Made by a program: the position numbers and the translations under genes | Shown here: one piece after another, positions 1-8,956 of the stretch | How the letters are laid out: every line of letters starts with the position of its first letter | Numbering within the stretch: position 1 is the stretch's first letter | IMG/VR virus record: IMGVR_UViG_3300048121_001079 | Coordinates: 1-52,567 of that record | Source of the DNA: a virus | Strand: one strand, 5' to 3' | DNA: 52,567 bases | Notes under the pieces: model-generated | Told to the model about the DNA's origin: nothing | What the model saw: the letters and a program-made list of their open reading frames with translations, nothing else | Database searches by the model: none

Positions 1-1917
1 TTCAATACTAATACAGCCACATTTAACTTAGGTGAACTTTTAACACAGTACAAGAAGACACCAACAAAACTTGTCTCACCAAATTTAATCCCAAATCTAA
101 CTTCAATCACTTCAGAATTTACAGTTGAAGGCGAAACTATTAGTGTTACTGGTGTGTCTGCATCTGCATTATTAACTACACTACAAACTAATGCGGCAAT
201 TAAAGTTGCAAACGTAGAAGTTACTTTAAATTCAAATGGTAATAAACTTGTATTCACAAAAATTGACGGTTTAGAACTAAATGTTACTTTTCCTACAGAA
301 GCAGATGCAACTGCAATCGGTTTTACACAAAGTGTTTTACCAGTAAATGCAGGTTCATTTGTAACTGGCACAGAATATACAATAACATCATTAGGAACTA
401 ACACACTCACTACCGTAACTGCTGGTTCATTTGTAACTGGTACAGAATATACAATCGCCACTCCTGGTACTACAGACTTCACATTAATTGGTGCGGCTAA
501 TAGCACTGTTGGTACTGTATTTACGGCTACAGGTCCAGGTACAGGAACAGGTAATGCTACTTACGTATCATCAAAAATCCAAGCAAACTGGGAAGCCGCT
601 GGAGCACCAGCAATCACAACAGCAGGTTCATTTGTAGTTGGTACTTCTTATAGAATTGTAAGTCAAGGCACTACAGATTTTACTCAATTCGGTGCGGCTA
701 ATAATAACGTTGCTACAGTATTCACCGCAACTAACGTAGGTGTAGAAGAAATTAATGCAGGCTCATTTGTAGTTGGCAGACAGTACACAATTAGTACAAA
801 AGGAAATACAGACTTTACATTAATAGGTGCAATTAACAATAGTGTTGGTACATTATTTACAGCATCGGGTGTTGGTTCAGGTACTGGTGTTGCAAACTAT
901 CAAGGTACTGGTACTGCATCATCTCTTATGGTAGGAACAGTATTTACTGCAACTGGTGGTGGACTAGGAAATGGTATCGCAACTTATGATAATGGCGCTA
1001 ATACAGTAGCGGCAAATGGTGGTTGGGATGTTTATGCAAACGGAACAATAAAATCTTCATCAGTTAGCGGTAGTAATACTACAGTTGTGGTTGATGTTGA
1101 TGAAAATTCAGATTACTTTTCTATACAACAGGAAGGCACAGGAGCAAAACCTTACGCAACTGCACCAGATAACGAAGCATTTTACTACTTCGGTAGTGTA
1201 AGTACTCCTAATTATGCAACATTAAGCCCGTCGGTTGAATCAACATCAGTAACAGGTGGTACAGATACTAAGATTGGCTTGTTTGGTCATAAAAGAAGAA
1301 ACGTAGAAGTTATCACTGAAGAGTCCAGAAATCAATTATTTACTAATCAACATTTAAAGTCTTATTCATCCGCAACAGGATTGCGTTCAGATTTATATAA
1401 GAAAACGTTAAATGTCGTTGATACTACAATTAACGCAACTGCTTGTTTAGAAGGAAAGCAGTATGAAATCGTGGTAGCAGGAACAACAAACTTTACATTA
1501 AACGGTGCAACAGATAGTTCAGTGGGTACTAGATTTTATGCAAACGCAACTACTCCTATTGGAACAGGTACTGTAAAACAAATTGGTACATTCTTAAAAT
1601 ATAAGAAAGCAGATTGTACATCTTTCTTCATTGATTATTCTTTGAAACAATCAGATGGTGCAAATATGTTTGTTCGTGTTGGAACAATCAGAGTTATTAA
1701 TGGTGTGCCACAAGGTATTGCCAAAGTGAATATAACTGATGAAAACACAGAGATATGGCAAGATTTGAACACTGATACTATTGTACAGGAAGATGATGAA
1801 TTTTCAAATATCGAATTCCAGACAGTAATCAATGGTGATGATTTAGAAATAAATTACACACAAGACGCAAGTAATTTCACTGAGATTAGTTATACAGTAA
1901 AAAGATGGACGATGTAA
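1..1917 (+). CDS. Repeat-rich virion/tail structural protein, 5' partial
   Basis: The reading frame is open from base 1, so the gene enters from the left edge; the GTG at 154 is only an internal codon and 638 residues are visible. The protein is rich in Thr, Gly, Asn and Ala, typical of phage tail-fibre or adhesin beta structure. A unit of about 40 residues recurs: AGSFVxGTxYTI, then GTTDFTxIGAxN, then VGTVFTATGxGxGTG, at residues about 116-185, 200-250 and 253-300, with a degenerate copy near 475-525. Such units are familiar from structural proteins of marine T4-like phages. The C-terminal 110 residues lack the repeat and are acidic. A role in the tail or in host recognition is inferred from composition and from the downstream spike gene. 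The true start and any N-terminal virion-attachment domain lie outside the window. Confidence 0.7.
   Translation, partial: FNTNTATFNLGELLTQYKKTPTKLVSPNLIPNLTSITSEFTVEGETISVTGVSASALLTTLQTNAAIKVANVEVTLNSNGNKLVFTKIDGLELNVTFPTEADATAIGFTQSVLPVNAGSFVTGTEYTITSLGTNTLTTVTAGSFVTGTEYTIATPGTTDFTLIGAANSTVGTVFTATGPGTGTGNATYVSSKIQANWEAAGAPAITTAGSFVVGTSYRIVSQGTTDFTQFGAANNNVATVFTATNVGVEEINAGSFVVGRQYTISTKGNTDFTLIGAINNSVGTLFTASGVGSGTGVANYQGTGTASSLMVGTVFTATGGGLGNGIATYDNGANTVAANGGWDVYANGTIKSSSVSGSNTTVVVDVDENSDYFSIQQEGTGAKPYATAPDNEAFYYFGSVSTPNYATLSPSVESTSVTGGTDTKIGLFGHKRRNVEVITEESRNQLFTNQHLKSYSSATGLRSDLYKKTLNVVDTTINATACLEGKQYEIVVAGTTNFTLNGATDSSVGTRFYANATTPIGTGTVKQIGTFLKYKKADCTSFFIDYSLKQSDGANMFVRVGTIRVINGVPQGIAKVNITDENTEIWQDLNTDTIVQEDDEFSNIEFQTVINGDDLEINYTQDASNFTEISYTVKRWTM
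349..905 (+). repeat. Tandem degenerate repeats inside the structural gene
   Basis: The motif starting GC(A/T)GG(T/C)TCATTTGTA recurs at about 349, 421, 622 and 760, each time followed by codons for a GTxYTI and a TTDFT segment. The copies encode the about-40-residue unit of the structural protein. The first two starts lie only 72 bases apart, so the first unit is a truncated copy lacking its second half. In-frame repeats of this kind permit copy-number change by recombination. Confidence 0.75.
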
Positions 1918-2361
1918 ATGCGAGATAAAGCAATATTGCTTTATGAATGGCGACAATTACGATTAAAACTACAAGAAGAATTAACACAATCAACTCTACA
2001 AGAAATCGTTAATTGGTGGAAAGCCTTTCCTTATCATAGCAATGGATTCAATTACGATGATGTGAAGACTTGGCCAGATGTATGGGAATACATCAGCGAA
2101 GAATTCTATACGAATAGTGGTAATGGATTAGGATGTTTCTATACTCTATACCACTCCTACCCAGAACATAACCCAGAAATATGGCTAATATTAGACCTAA
2201 CGGAAGGCGGTGAAATATACTTAGTTGCCCATATGGACGGTTATGTTCTGAACAGATTAAATGGCAAAGTCGAAAAATATGAAGATATTAAGGACGATAT
2301 TGACATTATGGAACGAACTGTGTATAATGACATAGAACAGCACCTTAAGAATAGAAAATGA
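1918..2361 (+). CDS. Hypothetical protein, 147 aa
   Basis: The ATG directly follows the stop of the structural gene, indicating translational coupling. The product is acidic and aromatic (many Trp and Tyr), with no signal peptide, membrane segment or catalytic motif that I recognise. Residues 30-60 are Trp-rich (NWWKAF, TWPDVWEYI) and the C-terminus is charged. Position inside the virion gene block suggests a tail or baseplate accessory or assembly protein, but this is context only. Confidence 0.6.
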   Translation: MRDKAILLYEWRQLRLKLQEELTQSTLQEIVNWWKAFPYHSNGFNYDDVKTWPDVWEYISEEFYTNSGNGLGCFYTLYHSYPEHNPEIWLILDLTEGGEIYLVAHMDGYVLNRLNGKVEKYEDIKDDIDIMERTVYNDIEQHLKNRK

Positions 2362-2380
2362 TTAAGTGCGAAGTTTCTGA

Positions 2381-2393
2381 CTAAATAAATACA
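2381..2393 (+). promoter_or_regulatory. T4-type late promoter candidate
   Basis: CTAAATAAATAC matches the TATAAATA-like -10 box used by T4-family late transcription, with no sigma70 -35 box at the expected distance. It lies about 25 bases before the ATG at 2417, in the only gap of the left virion block. Confidence 0.5.
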
Positions 2394-2416
2394 TATAACA
2401 ACAACGGACAAACAAA

Positions 2417-2728
2417 ATGCTAAAAGAAAACACATATCAAAGCGGTGACATTGTAACTTTATACTTACAAACAGGACAAGAAATTTTAGGTAAATTCGTG
2501 TCTGAAGATACGACTTCAACTGTTATTACTAAACCATTGACTATCGCAATGGGACCAAAAGGTGCGGCGTTTCAAACCTTTACGGTAACTGGTGATAGTG
2601 AGAAAGAAGTTCACTTTAAATCAGATAAGATTATTTCAGTATTAAAGACTAGAAAAGATACAGCAGATTCATATTCTCAGGCAACTTCAGCAATCATCAC
2701 TCCAGAGAAAGGAGGCTTGATAACGTAA
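2417..2728 (+). CDS. Small beta-rich protein, 103 aa
   Basis: Unidentified. Residues 9-45 read like the first strands of an Sm-like barrel (DIVTLYLQTGQEILGKFV followed by a short hydrophobic strand), and residues 65-78 could close it; this is a weak fold guess only. The stop overlaps the start of the PAAR-lysozyme gene by one base (TAATG), so the two are co-translated. A late promoter candidate lies just upstream. A baseplate or spike assembly role would suit the location. Confidence 0.6.
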   Translation: MLKENTYQSGDIVTLYLQTGQEILGKFVSEDTTSTVITKPLTIAMGPKGAAFQTFTVTGDSEKEVHFKSDKIISVLKTRKDTADSYSQATSAIITPEKGGLIT

Positions 2729-3525
2729 TGCCACAGGCCGCTAGAACAACTGACCCTATTTCTGCCCACAATCCTTGTGGCGAAGAAAGATGTGGTGCCG
2801 GTAGTTCTGACGTTATCATTCAAAATCTACAAGCATATCGAGTTACTGACCAAACTGAACCACACGGTGTTCCAAAACCAAGAGTAGGTTGTGTTCCACA
2901 TGTTACTCAATTAGTACAAGGTTCATCAAACGTTTATATAAACTCTAGCCCTGCAGGAAGAGTAGGAGATGCTCATTCTTGTGGCGTTATAATTACATCA
3001 GGTTCAGATAAAGTTTATATTAATGGTGGTGGTACACCAGGTGTAGAACCAAGAGTTATAAACCATCATCCACCTGCACAAGCGTTCTCAAGTGTTCCTA
3101 ATGATTTAACTGATTACATAAAGTCTAAAGAACAGTTTAGTCCAAATGCATTCTGGGACCACAAACAATATACTAATGGTTATGGAACAGAAGCATTAAG
3201 TCCTACAGAAAGTATAACAGAAGAAGAAGCAGTACGTAGATTAAACGAAGACCTAACACAACGTAGAAATTTTGTTGCTACCTATTCTGCTAATAATAAT
3301 CGCAATTGGTCTCCTGACCAAATTGATGCTCTTACTAGTTTCGTATTTAATTTAGGCACTGGTTCACTTAACCAAGTAACTAATGGCGGAACTCGTACAG
3401 ATGCCGAAATCGCAGATGCTATGTTACTATATGATAAAGCAACAGTAAATGGCGTATTACAATCTCTTCCTGGACTTACTACACGTAGAACAGAAGAAAG
3501 TGATTGGTTTAAAAGAGGAATGTAA
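2728..3525 (+). CDS. PAAR-repeat spike tip fused to GH24-type lysozyme
   Basis: Residues 1-105 form a PAAR-type domain: an N-terminal ARxTDP, His and Cys residues at regular spacing (HNPC, CGAG, CVPH, DAHSC) and the closing Gly-rich VYINGGG. PAAR proteins sharpen the tip of the membrane-piercing spike of tails and type VI systems. Residues 125-265 resemble GH24 lysozymes: Glu135, Asp144 and Thr149 sit at about the spacing of the T4 lysozyme catalytic triad, followed by GYGTE, ALTSFVFNLGTGSL and the C-terminal GLTTRRTEESDWF element of this family. The fusion would carry a cell-wall-degrading domain on the spike tip, a job split between gp5 and gp5.4 in T4. One base separates Asp144 and Thr149 spacing from the T4 pattern (four residues instead of five between them). 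Confidence 0.85.
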   Translation: MPQAARTTDPISAHNPCGEERCGAGSSDVIIQNLQAYRVTDQTEPHGVPKPRVGCVPHVTQLVQGSSNVYINSSPAGRVGDAHSCGVIITSGSDKVYINGGGTPGVEPRVINHHPPAQAFSSVPNDLTDYIKSKEQFSPNAFWDHKQYTNGYGTEALSPTESITEEEAVRRLNEDLTQRRNFVATYSANNNRNWSPDQIDALTSFVFNLGTGSLNQVTNGGTRTDAEIADAMLLYDKATVNGVLQSLPGLTTRRTEESDWFKRGM

Positions 3526-3527
3526 TA

Positions 3528-5327
3528 ATGGCTAGTGAAGCAGAAATCGAAAGACTATATCAATTATTTGTAGCGAATGGTGGCGGAGCATTGTCATTTT
3601 CTAATACAAATCTGACACCGAAGCAATATTCTGAAGCAGTAAACGCCTCAAATCTAACACCATTAGAAATGGCACAGTTAGAAGCAAGACAACATCAGTA
3701 TAATAGACAAAAAGCATTAAACACAATAGCAGATGAAATTGATGCTAATACATTTACTAATCCTTATGCGGCTAGGTCAACTTATGGAAGTACACTGTTT
3801 TCTAACTTAGGTACATCACAAGGTTCTATCAATGCAGGATTACTTGCTGGCGGTTTTAGTGGATATAGCGATGCCAATAGGGCACTAGTTGTTGCAGGAG
3901 TTTTATCAGCAACAGGTGTAGACTTAGATAATATTATAAAAATTGCAGGATTAACTGCGTTGGGTACTACAATGTATTCATCATTAAGTAATCACACGAA
4001 TAATCAAACAGCAAACTTGCCAAAAACACTTGAAGATGCAAATTCTTTATCTAGTATGAATGCACAGTTTGGTGAACAAGGTGACCCTTGTGGTTTCTTC
4101 AATCAAATAATGGGAATATTAGGTGGTATATTTGACGGTACTTTAGATTTTATTGAAACAGCAATTGGTGATATAATTTCTTTGGTAAATTCAACAGGTA
4201 TTCCAGCAATATTATCAAGTATACTTTCAGCATTAACAAGTGCTGGTGGTGTCGTTGCAACTGGAATTGCAGGTGTAATTGGATTGATTACTGGTGGAAT
4301 AGCAACGATTTTACAGCAATTATCACCTCTAGTTGGAAAAATTATCAATGCGATTGGTGATATCACTAATCAAATCGCCTCAGAGATTGCTTCTCTTGCC
4401 GATATGGCTGCCTCTCTTATAAGAAAAGCATTAGCATTACTTATTGGAAGTGCGGCGACTGACCCTTGTAAACAAAATGTATTGAAAAATACAGGCTCAC
4501 CTGCCATGCAAGGTGCGATTGCTGAACTAAATCAGCCATTAGGACATGGTAATCCTCATAGTATACCAACAACTATAGATGAGAGAGCAAATCCAGATGA
4601 AGTGACAAAGAAACTTTCAGCGGCAGAAGCCGAAGCATTGTTAAAGGCTGGTGTACCTCAATCACCATTTACAGATGCGGCAAAAGAATATACTACAAAT
4701 GATTCTGTATTACATTCTTCAGCAGAAACAACATCTGTCCGTCCAAAATCAAGACCATCATCTAATACTACATACACAACTACATCAGAAGCAACATCAT
4801 CTAGTAGTTTTGATGAAGAATTAATGCCAACAAGAAAAGCCGGCGAAACTATGGACGAATTTATGAAGCGTATTGGTGCAACAAGACAGGCAACAGTTGA
4901 AGAAAGAGAATCAGAAGCAATGAAGAGCCGAGAAGTAGTTTCACTGCAAGTTCGAGCAATGGTAAGAGAATGGCAACCAAAACAATTAGACTATACAAGA
5001 GATTCAAGGGCATTAATGAGTGAAATGCGTTCTGCTTTGAATACTAAGAATTTTACAAACAAAACTTCACTAAAGAGTAGATTGAAACAATTACTTGATA
5101 TTCAATATGATAACCAAGTAAGAGTAGAAAATCTAACAAATCAATATGCGGAAGCATTCAAATACTGGACTGCTGGTGGTATACCAAATAAAGTAACAGA
5201 AGCAAAACTTAGACTTCAATATAATGCCCGTATAAGACCAGCACAAACTCGTACATATAATAATGCAGTTTCTTCTAAAAATGCAGTAGAAACCGAATGG
5301 AATAGTATTGACAGCCAGTTGTATTAA
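3528..5327 (+). CDS. Probable virion protein with hydrophobic core, 599 aa
   Basis: Not assigned to a family. The N-terminal 190 residues are mixed helical; residues about 190-320 are a long run of hydrophobic, Gly-, Ile- and Ala-rich helix (repeated IxSIISLV, GVIGLITGGIATIL, ADMAASLIRKAL), which could be membrane-active or form a channel-like bundle. Residues 380-430 are Ser/Thr-rich low complexity, and the last 170 residues look coiled-coil. It starts two bases after the spike-lysozyme stop. The hydrophobic core next to a PAAR-lysozyme invites comparison with tail-tube, tape-measure or injected pilot proteins; this is inference from composition and place. Confidence 0.65.
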   Translation: MASEAEIERLYQLFVANGGGALSFSNTNLTPKQYSEAVNASNLTPLEMAQLEARQHQYNRQKALNTIADEIDANTFTNPYAARSTYGSTLFSNLGTSQGSINAGLLAGGFSGYSDANRALVVAGVLSATGVDLDNIIKIAGLTALGTTMYSSLSNHTNNQTANLPKTLEDANSLSSMNAQFGEQGDPCGFFNQIMGILGGIFDGTLDFIETAIGDIISLVNSTGIPAILSSILSALTSAGGVVATGIAGVIGLITGGIATILQQLSPLVGKIINAIGDITNQIASEIASLADMAASLIRKALALLIGSAATDPCKQNVLKNTGSPAMQGAIAELNQPLGHGNPHSIPTTIDERANPDEVTKKLSAAEAEALLKAGVPQSPFTDAAKEYTTNDSVLHSSAETTSVRPKSRPSSNTTYTTTSEATSSSSFDEELMPTRKAGETMDEFMKRIGATRQATVEERESEAMKSREVVSLQVRAMVREWQPKQLDYTRDSRALMSEMRSALNTKNFTNKTSLKSRLKQLLDIQYDNQVRVENLTNQYAEAFKYWTAGGIPNKVTEAKLRLQYNARIRPAQTRTYNNAVSSKNAVETEWNSIDSQLY

Positions 5328-5363
5328 TGTTATACTATTCAGTAAGATAATCACAAACTTTAA

Positions 5364-5372
5364 GATAAATAC
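5364..5372 (+). promoter_or_regulatory. T4-type late promoter candidate
   Basis: GATAAATAC sits 28 bases upstream of the ATG at 5401, in a gap of 73 bases between the virion block and the kinase gene. It matches the NATAAATAC form seen at several other gene fronts in this window. Confidence 0.55.
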
Positions 5373-5400
5373 TACAAAGTTGTAATTTTAGGAATATATT

Positions 5401-6114
5401 ATGAGAGTAAATGAAATAATTGGTAGTGTTGAAGAAGGTGTCGATGACCCTCATATCTTTAAAGCAGTGTTTATGGCTGGTGGTCCAGGAAGTGGCAAAA
5501 GTCGTATCGCAAATTCACCCATTCTGAAAGGTGGTGGTCTAAGACCCGTCAACTCAGATGATGTCTACGAATACAAGATGAAAAAAGCAGGATTAGATTA
5601 TGGTGACCCAGATGTTATCTATTCTGACCAAGGTCAAGAAATTCGCAATAGAGCAAAAGAAGTTACTGCTAAAAGAGAGCAGATGTACTTAGATGGTAGA
5701 TTGGGTATTATTATTGACGGAACAGGAAGAAACTTAGATAAGATATCGGGTGCTGTAGAAAAACTAACACAAATGGGCTACTCATGTATGATGGTTTTTG
5801 TGAATACAAGTTTAGACATTGCACAAGAAAGAAACTTGAATAGAGAAAGAACTCTAAAGCCAGAAGAAGTAGAAAGAATGTGGAATGATGTTCAAACCAA
5901 TATGATGAAGTTTCAACAGTTGTTTGGTAAAGGAAAGTTTCAAATCGTTGATAATAACGGTGGATTAGAAGACCCAGAAAGAAAGAAAAACTTTGACAAA
6001 GTTCAGAAGAATGTTACTGCATTTCTAAGTCGACCACCTTCAAATCCTCATGCGAAAAAATGGATACAAAATCAAAGACGATTGAAGAATGCACAAAATC
6101 AACAAGAAAAATAG
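5401..6114 (+). CDS. P-loop kinase of the zeta-toxin/polynucleotide-kinase type
   Basis: A Walker A motif GGPGSGKS lies at residues 27-34, followed by NSDDVYEY (substrate-side Asp pair), IIIDGTGRN (residues about 102-110, Walker B-like strand) and an Arg-rich lid (ERNLNRER). This order is that of AAA_33/zeta-toxin small-molecule kinases. The substrate cannot be told from sequence. The first residues MRVNEIIGSVEEG resemble the N-terminal peptide shared by several minus-strand late proteins here, which may mean that the kinase is packaged in the virion. A late promoter candidate lies upstream and the glycosyltransferase follows after 7 bases. Confidence 0.75.
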   Translation: MRVNEIIGSVEEGVDDPHIFKAVFMAGGPGSGKSRIANSPILKGGGLRPVNSDDVYEYKMKKAGLDYGDPDVIYSDQGQEIRNRAKEVTAKREQMYLDGRLGIIIDGTGRNLDKISGAVEKLTQMGYSCMMVFVNTSLDIAQERNLNRERTLKPEEVERMWNDVQTNMMKFQQLFGKGKFQIVDNNGGLEDPERKKNFDKVQKNVTAFLSRPPSNPHAKKWIQNQRRLKNAQNQQEK

Positions 6115-6121
6115 GTAAGCG

Positions 6122-6973
6122 ATGGCAATAGTAGATAAGTTGGCTGAATATAGAAAAGATATTGACTTAAATTTTATCAAAAAGACACACGTTCATTATT
6201 GTACACCTTGTTACGCTGGACAAATTTCAGAACCATATTTTAGGTCATGGACTAAAGGTCACATGATGTTCACAAAATATGATATTCCATATACATTAAC
6301 GACCTCAGCAAATGAGAGTTTAATATCACGTGCAAGATGTCATATGGTTGCATACTTCATGGCTAATCCAGAAGCAACACATATGATGTTTATCGATGCA
6401 GATATTAATTTCGATGCTATGGATATATTGCATATGTTACAACATGATAAAGACATTATTGTTGGTGCATATCCGAAAAAACAATTAGACTGGGAATCTA
6501 TTAAAGACGCATCAGAAAGAGGATTAGATATAGGAACACTCAAAGATTGTGCGGCAAATTATGCCATAAATCCTGACTGGGATTATAACGAAGAAACTGA
6601 TACACGCAAATTACATATCGAAGATGGAGTAGTAAGACTTAAAGATGCCGCAACAGGCTTCATGCTTATTAAACGAAGTGTTATAGAAAAAATGGTAGAA
6701 GCATATCCTGAAATGCACTTCAATAATGATTTACACTTTGAAGAAGAATTTGCTAAATGGACATACCTATTCTTTGATTGTATGCATGAAGAAGGTACAA
6801 AGAGATACTTAAGTGAAGACTATGCATTTTGTAGAAGATGGCAAGCATTAGGTGGTGAAGTTTGGCTAGACCCACTTGTAAAACTAGACCATGTTGGTCA
6901 TTATACATTTAATGGAAACATTGGCAAAATGTTCTATACTTCTTCTCCAGAGATAGAAAATTTAAAAGCATAA
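6122..6973 (+). CDS. Glycosyltransferase-like protein (GT-A, DxD)
   Basis: Residues 86-105 contain a hydrophobic strand ending in the metal- and nucleotide-sugar-binding D92-A-D94 motif, then a region of GAYPKK type common in phage and Anp1-like GT-A enzymes. ATGFMLIKRSV (about 180-190) and SEDYAFCRRWQALGG (about 235-250) match the acceptor-side acidic motif region of the family. No signal peptide is present. The acceptor is unknown: phage DNA, lipopolysaccharide or a virion protein are all possible. Confidence 0.75.
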   Translation: MAIVDKLAEYRKDIDLNFIKKTHVHYCTPCYAGQISEPYFRSWTKGHMMFTKYDIPYTLTTSANESLISRARCHMVAYFMANPEATHMMFIDADINFDAMDILHMLQHDKDIIVGAYPKKQLDWESIKDASERGLDIGTLKDCAANYAINPDWDYNEETDTRKLHIEDGVVRLKDAATGFMLIKRSVIEKMVEAYPEMHFNNDLHFEEEFAKWTYLFFDCMHEEGTKRYLSEDYAFCRRWQALGGEVWLDPLVKLDHVGHYTFNGNIGKMFYTSSPEIENLKA

Positions 6974-7009
6974 CTACTATTATAAGAATTAATAACAACG
7001 AGGATAAAG

Positions 7010-8944
7010 ATGAGTTTAATTAAGAAATTCGAAAAATCATATGCAAACAAATCACACGATGAAATGTCGTTAACTGATTATTTGAAACTATGTAAGAAAG
7101 ATAAGTTGGCATATGCTTCTGCGGCTGAAAGATTGTTAGATGCTATTGGAAAACCCAATGTAGTTGATACTAGCAATGATGCTAGGCTGAGTCGTGTATT
7201 TTTAAATCGTACAATTAAAGTTTATCCTGCATTTGAAGACTTTTATGGTATGGAAGAAGCAATTGAAAGATTAGTTGCGTACTTTAGACAATCAGCACAA
7301 GGTCTTGAAGAAAAGAAACAAGTATTATATCTATTAGGACCAGTTGGTGGTGGTAAATCATCATTAGCAGAACGCCTAAAAGAGTTAATGCAAAAGCACC
7401 CAATGTATGTGCTAAAAGCAGGTGATGAAATTTCACCAGTATTTGAATCGCCACTAGGACTATTTGACCCTAAAGAATTCGGTGCAGATGCTAAAAAAGA
7501 ATTTGGTATTCCATCTCGTTATTTGACTGGACTATTGTCACCTTGGGCAGTAAAGCGTTTAGAAGAATTTGAAGGTGATATTTCAAAATTTAGTGTTGTG
7601 AAAATGTACCCATCTAAGTTGAAGCAAATCGGTATTATGAAGACTGAACCAGGTGATGATAACAATCAGGACATTTCAGCATTAGTTGGTAAAACTGATA
7701 TTCGTAAATTAGAATACTTCTCACAAAATGACCCAGATTCATACGCATTCTCTGGTGCATTATGTCGAGGTAACCAAGGTATTATGGAATTCGTAGAGAT
7801 GTTTAAGGCACCAATTAAAGTCTTGCATCCACTACTTACTGCAACACAAGAAGGTAACTATATGGGAACTGAAGGTATTTCAGCAATTCCATTTAATGGT
7901 ATCGTAGTTGCACACTCAAATGAAAGTGAATGGGAAACATTCAGAAACAATAAGAACAACGAAGCATTCTTAGACAGAGTATATATTGTTAAAGTGCCAT
8001 ATTGTTTACGTGCCACCGAAGAAACATCTATCTATAAGAAGATGCTAGATTCGTCAGGACTAGACAGTAGTAAATGTGCGCCTCATACTTTAGATTTGTT
8101 GTCACAGTTCTCAGTCCTTTCACGTCTAAAAGAGCATAAAAACTCAAACTTGCAAGCCAAGATGAGAGTTTATGACGGTGAAAATCTACATGATGTAGAC
8201 CCTAAAGCAAAGACAATGCAAGAATATAGAGACACGGCTGGTGTTGATGAAGGTATGAATGGAATGAGTACTCGTTTCGCATTCAAAATTCTTTCACAGA
8301 CATTCAACTTTGACCCAGAAGAAATTGCGGCAGACCCAGTTCATCTAATGTATGTATTAGAAACTGCAATCAAACGTGAACAATTTCCAGAAGATACAGA
8401 AAATCAATTACTTGGTTTTATCAAAGACCATCTAAGTGTAAAGTACAGCGAACAAGTAGGTAAAGAAATTCAGAAAGCATACCTAGAGAGTTATAACGAA
8501 TATGGACAAAATCTATTCGATAGATACTTAGATTATGCTGACCACTGGATTCAGAACATAGATTATAAAGATTCTGACACAGGTAACTTATTTGACCGTT
8601 CTATTCTTAATGAAGAACTTGAGAAGATTGAAAAGCCTGCAGGTATTGCCAATCCAAAAGACTTTAGAAATGAAGTTGTGAATTGGGTACTACGTGCAAG
8701 AAGTAACTACGAAGGTAGAAACCCACCTTGGACTGCTTACGAAAAGATGAAAGAAGTGATTGAACATAAGATGTTCGCTGGTACAGAAGAACTTCTACCA
8801 GTTATTTCATTCGGTAGTAAGAAGAACAAAGAAGACCAATCTAAGCATGATGATTTCATTGATAGAATGGTAGCAAAAGGTTACACAACACGTCAAGTTA
8901 AACGATTAGTTGAATGGTATATGAGAGTACAGAAGTCTAACTAA
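7010..8944 (+). CDS. prkA: PrkA (YeaG) family AAA+ serine protein kinase
   Basis: At 644 residues it has the length of E. coli YeaG. The family signature is continuous through the N-terminal domain: YLKLCKKD, AAERLLDAIG, RLSRVFLNRTIKxYPAF and QGLEEKKQ lead into Walker A LGPVGGGKSS at residues 109-118. AHSNESEW and the C-terminal PrkA domain (GMSTRFAFKIL and onward) follow. PrkA proteins couple an AAA+ module to a C-terminal kinase-like domain and act in stress, stationary-phase or sporulation signalling. The ATG has an upstream GAGGA ribosome site (7000-7005). It is the first gene of a prkA-yeaH-spoVR cluster with bacterial order. No truncation or lost nucleotide-binding residue is visible, so the protein looks active. 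Confidence 0.95.
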   Translation: MSLIKKFEKSYANKSHDEMSLTDYLKLCKKDKLAYASAAERLLDAIGKPNVVDTSNDARLSRVFLNRTIKVYPAFEDFYGMEEAIERLVAYFRQSAQGLEEKKQVLYLLGPVGGGKSSLAERLKELMQKHPMYVLKAGDEISPVFESPLGLFDPKEFGADAKKEFGIPSRYLTGLLSPWAVKRLEEFEGDISKFSVVKMYPSKLKQIGIMKTEPGDDNNQDISALVGKTDIRKLEYFSQNDPDSYAFSGALCRGNQGIMEFVEMFKAPIKVLHPLLTATQEGNYMGTEGISAIPFNGIVVAHSNESEWETFRNNKNNEAFLDRVYIVKVPYCLRATEETSIYKKMLDSSGLDSSKCAPHTLDLLSQFSVLSRLKEHKNSNLQAKMRVYDGENLHDVDPKAKTMQEYRDTAGVDEGMNGMSTRFAFKILSQTFNFDPEEIAADPVHLMYVLETAIKREQFPEDTENQLLGFIKDHLSVKYSEQVGKEIQKAYLESYNEYGQNLFDRYLDYADHWIQNIDYKDSDTGNLFDRSILNEELEKIEKPAGIANPKDFRNEVVNWVLRARSNYEGRNPPWTAYEKMKEVIEHKMFAGTEELLPVISFGSKKNKEDQSKHDDFIDRMVAKGYTTRQVKRLVEWYMRVQKSN

Positions 8945-8956
8945 AGGAAGGCTTTC

